Below are positions 8,478-17,727 of a stretch of DNA of 64,000 nucleotides, in pieces. The first letter of the stretch is position 1; every line of letters begins with the position of its first letter. Made by a program: the position numbers and the translations under genes. The stretch lies in NCBI GenBank assembly GCA_902781655.1, contig CACZJZ010000006.1, positions 124,001-188,000 on the forward strand, in the 5' to 3' direction. The notes beneath the pieces are model-generated. The model was given only the letters and a program-made list of their open reading frames with translations. It made no database searches and had not been told where the DNA came from. The stretch comes from an uncultured Lachnospiraceae bacterium. GTDB taxonomy: Bacteria; Bacillota; Clostridia; Lachnospirales; Lachnospiraceae.

Positions 8478-9518
8478 ATGAGCGAAGATACCATTTTGCA
8501 GGTGAAGAATCTGAGGACAACCTTTCACACGAGCCGCGGGGATGTGCAGGCTGTGCGCGGAGTATCCTTCCATGTGAACAAGGGAGAGATCGTCGGTCTG
8601 GTCGGGGAATCGGGAAGCGGGAAATCCGTGACCTGTATGTCCATGCTCCGGCTTGTTCCGGATACCGCCGAAGTTGACAAGGACTCCTCGGTATTGTTTG
8701 AAGGCAGCGACCTGACGAGAATCCGGGGCAGACAGATGCGGGATATCCGGGGGGAGAAGATCGCGATGATCTTTCAGGATCCTATGTCATCCCTGAATCC
8801 GCTGATTCCGGTAGGAAAACAGGTCTCGGAGATGATCGCGATTCATCATCCGGAGAAGAGCAAGGAGGAAAGGAAACAGGAGACGCTGTCTCTGTTCGAG
8901 GCGGTTCGGATTCCGGAGCCGGAAAAGCGGTACAGCAGCTATCCGCACGAATTTTCAGGCGGAATGCGCCAGCGCATCATGATTGCCATGGCGCTCGCAA
9001 ATCACCCGGATCTGCTTATTGCGGACGAGCCGACAACGGCTCTGGATGTGACGATCCAGGACCAGATTTTGAAGCAGCTCCGGGGATTGCGGCGGGATTA
9101 TCAGACCAGCATTATCTTTATCACGCACGATCTCGGCGTTGTCGCGGAGCTCTGCGACAGGGTCGAGGTGCTGTACGGCGGGCTGATCATGGAGGAGGCG
9201 CGTATCGACGATCTTTTTGATTCACCGCGCCATCCGTATACGCTGGGGCTGCTGAGCTCGATTCCCAGCGTGACACAGGACAGGACAAGAAGGCTGAAAC
9301 CGATACCGGGTTCTCCGCCTGATATGACCAACCCGCCCAGGGGCTGTCCGTTCGCGCCGCGGTGCCCGTATGCGCGCAGGATCTGCGCCGTGGCGCTTCC
9401 GGAATTTACCACGATCGGGGCAGAACACAGATCCCGATGCTGGCTGCTCGACCCGGAGGCACCGGCTTCAAACAATCCATTCAGGCCGGAGAGCGAGGGG
9501 CAGACACAGGAGATGTGA
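8478..9518 (+). CDS. oppD: Oligopeptide ABC transporter ATP-binding protein OppD
   Basis: ATPase subunit of 346 residues from the ATG preceded by GGAG at six bases; an in-frame GTG at 8466 is an alternative. It shows Walker A (GESGSGKS), Q loop (FQDPMSSLNPL), the signature SGGMRQR, Walker B (LLIADEPT) and the switch histidine (ITHDLGVV). The C-terminal oligopeptide-transporter extension has the cysteine-rich CPFAPRCPYARRIC segment seen in OppD/DppD proteins. It pairs with OppF to energise uptake. Confidence 0.95.
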   Translation: MSEDTILQVKNLRTTFHTSRGDVQAVRGVSFHVNKGEIVGLVGESGSGKSVTCMSMLRLVPDTAEVDKDSSVLFEGSDLTRIRGRQMRDIRGEKIAMIFQDPMSSLNPLIPVGKQVSEMIAIHHPEKSKEERKQETLSLFEAVRIPEPEKRYSSYPHEFSGGMRQRIMIAMALANHPDLLIADEPTTALDVTIQDQILKQLRGLRRDYQTSIIFITHDLGVVAELCDRVEVLYGGLIMEEARIDDLFDSPRHPYTLGLLSSIPSVTQDRTRRLKPIPGSPPDMTNPPRGCPFAPRCPYARRICAVALPEFTTIGAEHRSRCWLLDPEAPASNNPFRPESEGQTQEM

Positions 9519-9599
9519 AAGTTAGGGAATGGCTGCGGGACAGAAATGGAAAGGACGAAATCCGGGCTTCCGGACAGAGATTCCCGACAGGAGAAACGA

Positions 9600-10574
9600 A
9601 TGGATAGTTCCACAAGGATCCAGCACCTGCTGGAAGTCAGTAATCTGACAAAATATTTTGATGCAGGAAGAGGCCGGAAGGTCCATGCGGTCGAACATGT
9701 CAGCTTTGCTGTTGACGAGGGTATGACTTTTGGGCTGGTCGGAGAGTCCGGCTGCGGAAAATCAAGCTGTGCCCGCACCATCATCCGGATCTATGAACCA
9801 ACAGAGGGAACGATTCTTTTTGAGGGTAAGGATGTCTCCCATCTTTCGCAGAGGATTCTGCAGCCTCTCCGAAGGGACATGCAGATGATCTTCCAGGACC
9901 CATACGCCTCTCTGAATGCCAGAATGACAGTAAGAGATATCATTGCGGAGCCACTTCTTGCCCATCATGTTGTGAAGAAGCGGGAGGAGGCAAATGAGAT
10001 TGTCTTCCGGATGCTCGAGCGGGTAGGACTCACCAGGGAGCATGCGAATCGCTACGCACATGAATTTTCCGGAGGCCAGCGGCAGCGGGTCGGCATCGCG
10101 CGCGCCCTGGTTCTGCAGCCTAAACTCGTGATCTGCGATGAGCCGATCTCTGCGCTGGATGTCTCCATCCAGGCACAGGTGGTCAATCTGCTGCGGGAAT
10201 ATCAGGACGAGAGCGGCATAGCGTATCTGTTCATAGCACATGACCTGTCGATGGTGCGATATGTCTCCGATGCTGTTGGGGTCATGTATCTAGGAGAACT
10301 CGTGGAGACCGCGGAGACCGACGAGCTTTACCGCAATCCGCTGCATCCGTACACCAGGGGACTGCTGAACAGCATTCCAGTGGCAAACCCGAAGCTGGCG
10401 AGGCAGCGGAACCAGAGCGGAATAGAGGGCGACATTCCAAGCCCGATCGATCCGCCGGCCGGCTGCCGGTTCCATACCAGATGTCCGTATGCAAAACCGA
10501 TCTGTGCAGAGGAGACGCCGTTACTGAAAAATCAGGGAAACGGCCATCTGTGTGCCTGCCATCTCTATGATTGA
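9600..10574 (+). CDS. oppF: Oligopeptide ABC transporter ATP-binding protein OppF
   Basis: Second ATPase, 324 residues from the ATG that has AGGAG six bases upstream; an earlier in-frame ATG at 9546 lacks such a site. Walker A GESGCGKS, Q loop FQDPYASLNARM, signature SGGQRQR, Walker B LVICDEPISALD and IAHDLSMVRYVSD are all intact. The C-terminal domain ends with a Cys-containing segment (CRFHTRCPYAKPIC) typical of OppF. About 80 bp separate it from oppD. Confidence 0.95.
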   Translation: MDSSTRIQHLLEVSNLTKYFDAGRGRKVHAVEHVSFAVDEGMTFGLVGESGCGKSSCARTIIRIYEPTEGTILFEGKDVSHLSQRILQPLRRDMQMIFQDPYASLNARMTVRDIIAEPLLAHHVVKKREEANEIVFRMLERVGLTREHANRYAHEFSGGQRQRVGIARALVLQPKLVICDEPISALDVSIQAQVVNLLREYQDESGIAYLFIAHDLSMVRYVSDAVGVMYLGELVETAETDELYRNPLHPYTRGLLNSIPVANPKLARQRNQSGIEGDIPSPIDPPAGCRFHTRCPYAKPICAEETPLLKNQGNGHLCACHLYD

Positions 10575-10849
10575 GAGCAATGGAGTGGCAGGAAAGCCGG
10601 GTGACAGTGGGAAACCTGTCTCGAATGAAATTCTCGAACAGGGACAAAGTGCTGGTACCCGCAGACAAGGCAAACAGCGGCAATTCTGCCGTTGGGAGAT
10701 AGAACCCTGACCTGCAGGCAGTATGGTTCAGGGCGAACGTCCGGCAGTCCGGAAGGAATGCCGGGGAGATATTCCGCAGGGAGACAATGCTCTGCGGGAC
10801 AAGTTTCCCACCGGAGCGCCGTCTCCGGCGGGCAGAGGAGGAGTGAATT
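10575..10849 (+). other. oppF-oppA intergenic region with hairpin before the oppA ribosome binding site
   Basis: No gene is seen in these 275 bp. A perfect 6-bp hairpin (10811-10816 with 10823-10828) sits just before the AGGAGGAG ribosome binding site of oppA and has no T-run. Such hairpins often mark mRNA processing or stabilisation upstream of highly expressed binding-protein genes. No convincing promoter was found, so oppA may be read from the upstream promoter. Confidence 0.4.
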
Positions 10850-12571
10850 ATGAAAAAGAACGTCAGTGCAGTGCTCACTGCCGCGCTCGCCGCATCGATG
10901 CTGATCACCGGATGCGGGAGCACATCGTCATCCGGCGCGGCGGGGTCTTCCGAGGAAACCATCGATCTGTCGGAATCCGCAGCGTCAGCGTCCACAGAGG
11001 CTGCAGCAAGCGAAACCGCCTCGTCTTCTGCTGCACCTGCAGCGTCGGGTGCGGCGCAGGAAATGACCTTCGTACTCAGCAACACACCGGATTCCATTGA
11101 TCCCAGCTATACGAACAACTCGTTCGCAGCGCCGATTCTCGCGAACTGCTTTGAAGGGCTGGTCACGCGGGATGACAAGGGAGAGACGGTCCCGGGACTT
11201 GCGGAGAGCTGGGATGTCAATGATGACATGACGGTTTACACCTTCCATCTCCGGGACGGACTCAAGTGGTCGGATGGTTCTGATCTAACGGCAAATGATT
11301 TTGTCTATGCGGCAAAGCATGTCTGCACGCCGGAGACGACAGCGCAGTATGCAAACATGATGACAGATTACATCGTTGGAGCCGAGGACTACTATAAGGG
11401 CGACACCAGCGCCGATTTTGGCGTCAAAGCCATTGACGACAAGACGGTGGAATATGATCTGGTGGATACCTGTTCTTATTTTGTTGACCTTGCCAGCATG
11501 TGGGTCTATTCTCCGCTGCAGGAGAAGACGGTGGAAGCAAACGGCGACAAGTGGACGCTTTCGCCTGACACCTACGTATGCGATGGCCCGTTCAAGCTCA
11601 GCGAAATCAATGAGAATGAGAGCTATGTTCTCGTCAAAAACGATAATTATTATGATGCCGACAAGGTTTCTCTCGAAAAGCTGACCTTCCGCTTCATCAC
11701 CGATACTTCCACGGCGCTCACCGCCTATGAGAACAATGAAGTGGACGGCATCCGCAGCGTGCCGACCGGAGACCTGGCCCGCCTGAAGGCGGAGAATGCG
11801 GGACTGCAGGTGGCGTCCAGCTACGGCACTGTCTATTATGACATTAACTGCGCGAAGGAACCGTACAACAATCCGGATGTCAGAAAGGCACTCTGCCTCG
11901 CCATCGACCGCACGGAACTCATCAACAACGTTGTGCAGCTGGATGCGCAGCCGGCGTACAGCTTCCTCGCTCCCGGCTATGTCGTGGATGGAAAGGACAT
12001 CACGGAGGGACGCTCCACCTTTGATCTGTCGGAGAAAGCCGATCCGGATGCGGCAAAGGCGGCCCTGGCGAAGGCCGGCTACTCGGATCCGTCCACATTC
12101 CCGACACTGCAGCTTTCCTATTATTCGGATGATACTGCAAAGAAGGTGGCTGAGGCCATCGCGCAGATGTTAGAAACGAATCTTGGCATCAAGGTTGAGG
12201 TTTCGTCCGCTGACTGGGCAGTGTTTTATGATGCGGTGCAGAACGGCAATTATGATGTCGCAGCCATGGGCTGGTCTGCTGATTACAACAACCCGATGAG
12301 CTTCCTTCCGCTGCTGTACACGGACGATGTCTCCAACAATGTTTTCTACAGCAACAAGGAGTATGACAAGCTTGTCGACGAGGCGAGGAAGGAGTCGGAT
12401 TCTGCGAAATTCGCAGATCTGGTGGAGCAGGCGGACGCGACAGCTTCCGCGGAGTATCCGGTTCTTCCGCTGTACTACAAGTCAAACACATATCTCATGC
12501 ATGACAATATTACGGGATACTTCATGACCAGTGACGGCAGTCTGTACTTCAAAAATGTGGTGGTGAAGTAA
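10850..12571 (+). CDS. oppA: Oligopeptide-binding lipoprotein OppA
   Basis: A 573-residue family-5 solute-binding protein. The signal peptide ends in a lipobox (LITGC, Cys22), followed by a Ser/Ala-rich tether to about residue 65. The mature part matches the peptide-binding fold: [17 protein letters not shown] at the start, the [21 protein letters not shown] segment, [20 protein letters not shown], and [19 protein letters not shown]. It captures peptides outside the membrane and delivers them to OppBC. The ribosome binding site is AGGAGGAG. A very strong terminator follows, closing the oppBCDFA unit. Confidence 0.95.
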   Translation: MKKNVSAVLTAALAASMLITGCGSTSSSGAAGSSEETIDLSESAASASTEAAASETASSSAAPAASGAAQEMTFVLSNTPDSIDPSYTNNSFAAPILANCFEGLVTRDDKGETVPGLAESWDVNDDMTVYTFHLRDGLKWSDGSDLTANDFVYAAKHVCTPETTAQYANMMTDYIVGAEDYYKGDTSADFGVKAIDDKTVEYDLVDTCSYFVDLASMWVYSPLQEKTVEANGDKWTLSPDTYVCDGPFKLSEINENESYVLVKNDNYYDADKVSLEKLTFRFITDTSTALTAYENNEVDGIRSVPTGDLARLKAENAGLQVASSYGTVYYDINCAKEPYNNPDVRKALCLAIDRTELINNVVQLDAQPAYSFLAPGYVVDGKDITEGRSTFDLSEKADPDAAKAALAKAGYSDPSTFPTLQLSYYSDDTAKKVAEAIAQMLETNLGIKVEVSSADWAVFYDAVQNGNYDVAAMGWSADYNNPMSFLPLLYTDDVSNNVFYSNKEYDKLVDEARKESDSAKFADLVEQADATASAEYPVLPLYYKSNTYLMHDNITGYFMTSDGSLYFKNVVVK

Positions 12572-12626
12572 TGCATAAACTGATCTGACGGTCGGTTGTG
12601 TTTTATCTCTTCATCCCCTATGATGA

Positions 12627-12695
12627 CAGTATCAGCAGAACCGTTTTTCCGCGATATTCCGCGGAAAAACGTGAAGCTGGTACTGTTTTTGTTTT
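12627..12695 (+). terminator. Strong bipartite Rho-independent terminator after oppA
   Basis: An inner perfect 12-bp stem (cgtttttccgcg with its complement) sits on an outer 10-bp stem (CAGTATCAGC with GCTGGTACTG, one G-U). It is followed by TTTTTGTTTT. Confidence 0.9.
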
Positions 12696-12781
12696 CTTGC
12701 TGCGTTTTCTTCTAGATCGGACTGCATGAGGGCGCATAGAAGAAGGGGGGGCCGCAGCATATCCGGCAGGGGAGGTGAATC

Positions 12782-13891
12782 ATGAGAAAGAAGGGGAGAA
12801 GAGGATGGAAAATCATTGCGCTGCTGGCCGCGCTGTGTATTCTGGCGGGCTGCGGCGCGCGGTCTGCAGGCAGCGATCCGGAGACGGCGAATTTTGCCGC
12901 TGAGCCGGAGGCGGAGGAGCGCAGCGGAACAGACGAAGAGATGGCTTCTTTGTCAAATCCATCTGCATTGTCTGCATCGGAGAAGGATATGAAGGATTCT
13001 TCCTATACCGGATCGGATGAGGAGGACAGCGCGGAGGGAGAGACTGAGAACACGGCAGTGGATTTCTCCGGAGAGGAGAGCGCTGCGGAGCTCAGCAGAA
13101 AAATCGTATACACAGGGAGTGCGCAGATTCAGACGAGGCATTACGACAGGGCAAAGGCCCAGATGCAGAAGCTGATCAAGGATTGCGGCGGATTTATCTC
13201 AGACCAGAGCGAAAGCACAAATAACGGGTGGGGCTATTCCTATGAAACGGAGTCGGATTTTGACCAGAATGAGGCGGAACGGGTCTGGAGTCTGACCGCC
13301 CGGATTCCATCCGGAAATTTCGACAAATTCTTCGACGGCGCGGATCGGATCGATGGAAAGGTCATTGACAAATCCAGCAGCTCCCAGGACATGACGAGGT
13401 CCTATTCGGACAACCAGGACAGACTCAGGGCACTGAGGACCGAGCAGGACCGGCTTCTGGAGCTGCTTGAGAAAGCAGACAATGTTGCGGACATGATCAC
13501 CATTGAGGACAAGCTTGCGGATGTGCGGGCGGAGATCGCATCACTGACACGCAGCAACCAGAAGATCGATTACGATGTCTCCTACTCGACAGTGACGGTG
13601 ACAATGGACGAGGTGAAGTTCTACAGTCCTGACAAAGTTACATTTGCGGAAAGAATACGCAGTGCGCTCTCTGACAGCGGAAGGCGGTTCGTATCGTTCA
13701 TGCAGAATCTGCTGATTGCTCTCGTCTATCTTCTGCCTTATCTTGCAATTGCCGCCGCGGTGATTTCTGCCGCGGTCAAAATCCGAGGGACTGTTCGAAA
13801 AAAGAAGAAGGAGAAGGAAAACGCCGCGGATACCAGGGGTGAGAAGAAGGCCGGGGTAAAGGAACAGGGAGCAAAGCAAAGCCCGCAGTGA
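12782..13891 (+). CDS. DUF4349-domain membrane lipoprotein
   Basis: A 369-residue lipoprotein with lipobox LAGC (Cys24), an acidic Ser/Glu-rich linker to about residue 100, then a DUF4349 domain (starting KIVYTGSAQIQTRHYDRAK) with a central helical segment likely to be coiled coil (DNQDRLRALRTEQDRLLELL). A membrane helix near 305-330 and a Lys/Glu-rich cytoplasmic tail follow. The function of DUF4349 proteins is not known to me; the topology suggests an envelope protein anchored at both ends. The ribosome binding site is GGGGAGGTG. It appears monocistronic, between the oppA terminator and the convergent araC-type gene. Confidence 0.85.
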   Translation: MRKKGRRGWKIIALLAALCILAGCGARSAGSDPETANFAAEPEAEERSGTDEEMASLSNPSALSASEKDMKDSSYTGSDEEDSAEGETENTAVDFSGEESAAELSRKIVYTGSAQIQTRHYDRAKAQMQKLIKDCGGFISDQSESTNNGWGYSYETESDFDQNEAERVWSLTARIPSGNFDKFFDGADRIDGKVIDKSSSSQDMTRSYSDNQDRLRALRTEQDRLLELLEKADNVADMITIEDKLADVRAEIASLTRSNQKIDYDVSYSTVTVTMDEVKFYSPDKVTFAERIRSALSDSGRRFVSFMQNLLIALVYLLPYLAIAAAVISAAVKIRGTVRKKKKEKENAADTRGEKKAGVKEQGAKQSPQ

Positions 13892-13904
13892 GAGCCGGCG
13901 GTGA

Positions 13905-14840
13905 TTATCGTTCTGCAGCAGATTCCGATCTTTCTGAAAGTGCCTTGATGGACTGCGCGTACTCGGAGGGCGACATGCCGGATAGCATGCGGAACTGTCT
14001 GGAGAAATAGCCGACGGAGGCGTAGCCCAGTTCTCTGGCGATCTGCGAGAACTGTTTGTCGCTTTGCCGGATCAGGGTTTTGGCATGATCGATCTTCATT
14101 TGATTGAAGAATCGGATCACGCCAAGCCCTGTTTTTTTATGAAATAAAGACAGAAGCTGGGAGCGCCCGATGAGGTTGTCGCGGCAGATTTTGTCCAGCG
14201 TAATCGTTTCGCCAAGATGGTCCTCCAGATAGCCGCAGATTTGCCGGTATTGTTCATTTGCACTGTTGATCGTGGTGGATTTTGACGGGAGAAATCCGCG
14301 CTGTGTCTGACGTTCTTCGTCGTGCATAGTTCTGCGCATCAGATGCAGAAGAAACGAAACCAGGGAAAGAAGAAGCATTTGCTGGGAACCTTTTTTCTGA
14401 TTTTGCCGCAGTTCCAGATGGTCGAGATAGGGATCGTCAAGCCGGCTTGCAAAACAATTTCCTGCTTCCCGCAGGACGGAAGCTAGGAGGAGCCTCTCCT
14501 CCTGATTGATCTTCAGGATTTTCTTCCGGAAAAAATCCATGGCGGGAGACTGGCAATCGAAGGCGATCACGACGAGATTCGGCGCGGAATGCGGTGAAGT
14601 ATGGACGTCGTGAAATTCCATCGGCTCATGAAAAGCAATCTCATCCTTGTGCAGCACCAGCTTCCGGTCTCCCGCAGTGATGTTTACATCGCCGCGGTCT
14701 ACACAGATGAATTCCCAGAAGTTGTGGATCTCCCCGTCAAAGGAGAAATTGCGCTGATATTCATAGTAGTGGATGGTGTAGATTGTGTGGATTTCGATCG
14801 TATCGGTGAGGTCTGTTCCGGCATAATTTAAATGTACCAT
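13905..14840 (-). CDS. AraC-family transcriptional regulator
   Basis: A 311-residue regulator with an N-terminal cupin-like sensor domain (ending near FHEPMEFHDVHT) and a C-terminal pair of helix-turn-helix motifs (IGRSQLLSLFHKKTG and FSQIARELGYASVGYFSRQF). The upstream TTG at 14879 overlaps the predicted -10 box, so the ATG at 14840 is chosen; AAGGAG lies 12 bases before it, a long spacing. It is divergent from the phosphohexomutase operon and is probably its sugar-responsive activator. The ligand is unknown. Confidence 0.9.
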   Translation of the reverse strand: MVHLNYAGTDLTDTIEIHTIYTIHYYEYQRNFSFDGEIHNFWEFICVDRGDVNITAGDRKLVLHKDEIAFHEPMEFHDVHTSPHSAPNLVVIAFDCQSPAMDFFRKKILKINQEERLLLASVLREAGNCFASRLDDPYLDHLELRQNQKKGSQQMLLLSLVSFLLHLMRRTMHDEERQTQRGFLPSKSTTINSANEQYRQICGYLEDHLGETITLDKICRDNLIGRSQLLSLFHKKTGLGVIRFFNQMKIDHAKTLIRQSDKQFSQIARELGYASVGYFSRQFRMLSGMSPSEYAQSIKALSERSESAAER

Positions 14841-14878
14841 GAGAATTTCACGCTCCTTGCTTTTGTACTTTTGTGCCA

Positions 14879-14907
14879 ATAATACGAATTTATGTGCAAA
14901 TACGCAA
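14879..14907 (-). promoter_or_regulatory. Predicted promoter of the AraC-type regulator
   Basis: Reading the minus strand, TTGCGT (14907-14902) and TATTAT (14884-14879) have a 17-bp spacer, giving a start near 14872 and a leader of about 32 bases. On the plus strand the phosphohexomutase side has a TAAAAT box (14921-14926) but no good -35, consistent with a promoter that needs an activator. Confidence 0.5.
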
Positions 14908-15004
14908 GACGCAGAGCGGATAAAATGAAATCAGTCAGAACCCGTCCGACAATGGATTCACAGAGCAAATGGTGAATTGAAAAAGACTGGAGAAGGAGGC
15001 GGCG

Positions 15005-16459
15005 ATGATTCGGTTTGGCACAGGCGGATGGCGCGCAGTCATTGGGGATGGATTTACAAAATATAATCTTCAGCTTCTCGCAGCGGCGATGGCCGATAAG
15101 ATGAGAGAGGAAAAAAAGGCGGGTCAGGGAATTGTCATCGGCTACGACCGCCGGTTCCTCTCCAAGGAATCGATGCAATGGATGGCAGAGGTATTTGCCG
15201 CGGCGGATATCAGGACATTCCTGATCAACCGCTCGGCCCCCACCCCTCTTGCCATGTTCTATACCATGAAGCATGGCCTGCCGTACGGCATGATGGTGAC
15301 TGCCAGTCATAACCCGGCCATTTACAACGGCGTGAAGGTCTTCACCGAGGGTGGCAGGGATGCCGACATGAGTGTGACACAGGACATTGAGCGGCATGCA
15401 CAGTGCATCGAGAATCAAAAACTGGATGCGGAGAAGCAAGGCAGATCCTTTGCCATACCAGCCATGCCCTATGCGGATGGGATCAGGGCTGGACTGATCC
15501 AGGAGATTTATCCGATCAATGAATACCTTGACAGCATCCTGTCGGATATTAACGTGGAGGCAATTCGGAAATCAGGATTGCGGGTTGCCCTTGATCCGAT
15601 GTACGGCGTATCAGAAACCTCGATCAAGACGATACTGATCACCGCACGGTGTGACGTTTACACGATCCATGGAAATCACGATACGCTGTTTGGCGGCAAG
15701 CTTCCTGCGCCCAATGAGCAGGCCATGGGGCCGCTCAGCCAGGTCGTGGTGGACGGCGGATTTGATATTGGCATCGCGACAGACGGAGATGCCGACCGGA
15801 TCGGTGTGATTGATAACAATGGGCGGTACTTATCTCCGAACGATATTCTGGTCGTCCTCTATTATTACCTGGAGAAGTATAAGGGGAAGAGAGGACCCGC
15901 TGTCAGAAATCTCTGTACAACCCATATTTTGGATCGGCTGGCAGAAAAATTCGGCGAACAGTGCTATGAGGTTCCGGTCGGCTTTAAGTGGATATCTTCA
16001 AAAATGACGGAGACGAATGCGCTCATCGGCGGAGAGTCCTCAGGCGGCCTGTCCATCCGGGGACATATTCATGGGAAGGATGGCGTATATGCGGCGGCGC
16101 TTCTGGTGGAAATGCTCGCGGTGACCGGAAAGAAGATGAGCCAGATCTTTGACGACATCGCTTCCGAGGTCGGCAGAACAAGCTTTGTCGAAAATAATTA
16201 TCGCTTCCGCCCGGAGAACAAGCAGAAGCTTATCCATGTCATGATGGAGGAACGGGCTGTTCCGGAGCTGCCTTATCCGATTCGGCGGGTATCGTATCTG
16301 GACGGCTGTAAGGTTTATTTTGAGAATGGCGGCTGGGTTTCCATCCGATTCTCCGGCACCGAGCCACTCCTCCGGGTCTTTGCGGAAATGCCGGAAAGAG
16401 CGCAGGCGGAGGAAGTCTGTCAGATCTACAGAAAATTTCTGCATCTGGATGAGCAGTAA
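15005..16459 (+). CDS. Alpha-D-phosphohexomutase (phosphoglucomutase/phosphomannomutase family)
   Basis: The 484-residue enzyme interconverts sugar 1- and 6-phosphates. It has the phosphoserine loop TASHNP with Ser101, the Mg-binding DGDAD at 260-264, the sugar-binding GGESSGG segment and the C-terminal phosphate-binding loop RFSGTEP. Its N terminus FGTGGWRAVIGDGF matches a subfamily annotated as phosphoglucomutase/phosphomannomutase. AGGAGG lies five bases before the ATG. It is followed closely by a NahK-like sugar 1-kinase, so a role converting a hexose or N-acetylhexosamine 1-phosphate to the 6-phosphate is likely. The exact substrate cannot be read from sequence. Confidence 0.92.
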   Translation: MIRFGTGGWRAVIGDGFTKYNLQLLAAAMADKMREEKKAGQGIVIGYDRRFLSKESMQWMAEVFAAADIRTFLINRSAPTPLAMFYTMKHGLPYGMMVTASHNPAIYNGVKVFTEGGRDADMSVTQDIERHAQCIENQKLDAEKQGRSFAIPAMPYADGIRAGLIQEIYPINEYLDSILSDINVEAIRKSGLRVALDPMYGVSETSIKTILITARCDVYTIHGNHDTLFGGKLPAPNEQAMGPLSQVVVDGGFDIGIATDGDADRIGVIDNNGRYLSPNDILVVLYYYLEKYKGKRGPAVRNLCTTHILDRLAEKFGEQCYEVPVGFKWISSKMTETNALIGGESSGGLSIRGHIHGKDGVYAAALLVEMLAVTGKKMSQIFDDIASEVGRTSFVENNYRFRPENKQKLIHVMMEERAVPELPYPIRRVSYLDGCKVYFENGGWVSIRFSGTEPLLRVFAEMPERAQAEEVCQIYRKFLHLDEQ

Positions 16460-16498
16460 CGGAAAAGTCTGACTGCGTATAGAGAGGGGAAAAGATCG

Positions 16499-17563
16499 GT
16501 GAGAGAGACCACGCAGAAAAATATCCAGGAGGCAGCGGATCACTTCGATCTCGGCGGAAAAACGGTGTCCGTACAAATCAATCACAGTGGACACATCAAT
16601 GACACGGCGATTGTTACAGCAGAAAAGGACGGATTCCGCCGGAGATATATCCTGCAGAGAATCAATACGGATGTATTCTCCCGTCCGGACGAGTTGATGG
16701 AGAATATCGTCCGTGTGACCTCCTTTCTAAAGAAAAAAATCCGTTCTGCCGGCGGCGATCCGGAGCGGGAGACGCTGACCGTCGTACCCGCAAGGGACGG
16801 AGCGCCTTTTTACCGGGACGGTGAAGGCAGCTGCTGGAGAGCTTATCTTTATCTTGAGAATACCGTCTGCTATGACAGGCCGGATCTGCCGGAGCGGTTC
16901 GGACAAAGCGGAGCAATTTTCGGCAGATTTCAGCGGATGCTGTCGGATTATCCTGCGGAGACGTTGTACGAAACCATTGCTGATTTTCATAACACGAAGG
17001 TGCGCTATCAGAATTTTCTGAGCGCGGTTTCGGAAGATTGTATGCGCAGGGCCGGCGAAGTGGAGAGAGAAATTCGATTTCTGGAAGACCGCAGGGATTA
17101 CACCCGGATTTTGCAGGAAACCTCCATGCCGCTCCGGGTACTGCACAATGACACGAAGCTCAGCAATGTCCTGTTCGATCAGAAAACGGGGAAACCTCTG
17201 TGCGTGATCGATCTGGATACCATCATGCCAGGATATGTGATCACGGATTTTGGCGATGCTATCCGGTTTGGAGCTTCCACCTCGGCAGAAGACGAGAGGG
17301 ATCTGACAAAGGTCCATTTTGACAGAAATCTTTACGGTCTGTTCAGAGATTCTTTCCTGCAGGAGGCGGGCCACGCACTGACAGATGAGGAAGTGCGGAT
17401 GCTGCCGGATGGAGCGAAGCTGATCACCTACGAGCAGGCGCTGCGCTTTCTGACGGATTATCTGGTGGGAGATGTGTATTATCACACGGAGCGGACGGGA
17501 CAGAATCTGGACCGGGCGAGAACGCAGATACGTCTGCTGGAAGAGATGGAGAGAATGCTTTGA
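16499..17563 (+). CDS. APH-fold sugar kinase resembling N-acetylhexosamine 1-kinase (NahK)
   Basis: A 354-residue phosphotransferase of the aminoglycoside-phosphotransferase fold. Catalytic motifs are HNDTKLSN (216-223, the Brenner motif with Asp218) and DLDT (238-241, metal ligand), followed by GYVITDFGDAIR. The N-terminal lobe segment INHSGHINDTA and the whole layout resemble NahK, which makes N-acetylhexosamine 1-phosphate. The GTG start has GAGGGGA upstream. It lies 39 bp after the phosphohexomutase gene and before a sugar importer, supporting a sugar-activating rather than resistance role. The substrate is inferred. Confidence 0.8.
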   Translation: MRETTQKNIQEAADHFDLGGKTVSVQINHSGHINDTAIVTAEKDGFRRRYILQRINTDVFSRPDELMENIVRVTSFLKKKIRSAGGDPERETLTVVPARDGAPFYRDGEGSCWRAYLYLENTVCYDRPDLPERFGQSGAIFGRFQRMLSDYPAETLYETIADFHNTKVRYQNFLSAVSEDCMRRAGEVEREIRFLEDRRDYTRILQETSMPLRVLHNDTKLSNVLFDQKTGKPLCVIDLDTIMPGYVITDFGDAIRFGASTSAEDERDLTKVHFDRNLYGLFRDSFLQEAGHALTDEEVRMLPDGAKLITYEQALRFLTDYLVGDVYYHTERTGQNLDRARTQIRLLEEMERML

Positions 17564-17566
17564 GGC

Positions 17567-17597
17567 TTGCATCTGAAGCCCAGGAGTATAGTATACT
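17567..17597 (+). promoter_or_regulatory. Possible promoter before the sugar-binding protein gene
   Basis: TTGCAT (17567-17572) lies 16 bp before TAGTAT (17589-17594), with overlapping TATAGT and TATACT hexamers. The 164-bp gap may therefore start a separate transcript for the importer. Weak evidence. Confidence 0.3.
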
Positions 17598-17727
17598 GAA
17601 ACATAAATGGGATGCCGGCAGACGGGATATTTCATGCAACGCCGGAAAATGGCGCTCAGATTGACGTATACTGGTATCCAAAATCGGGCCGCAGCAGCTC
17701 TGCGGCAGAGAGGAAGAGAGGAATTCA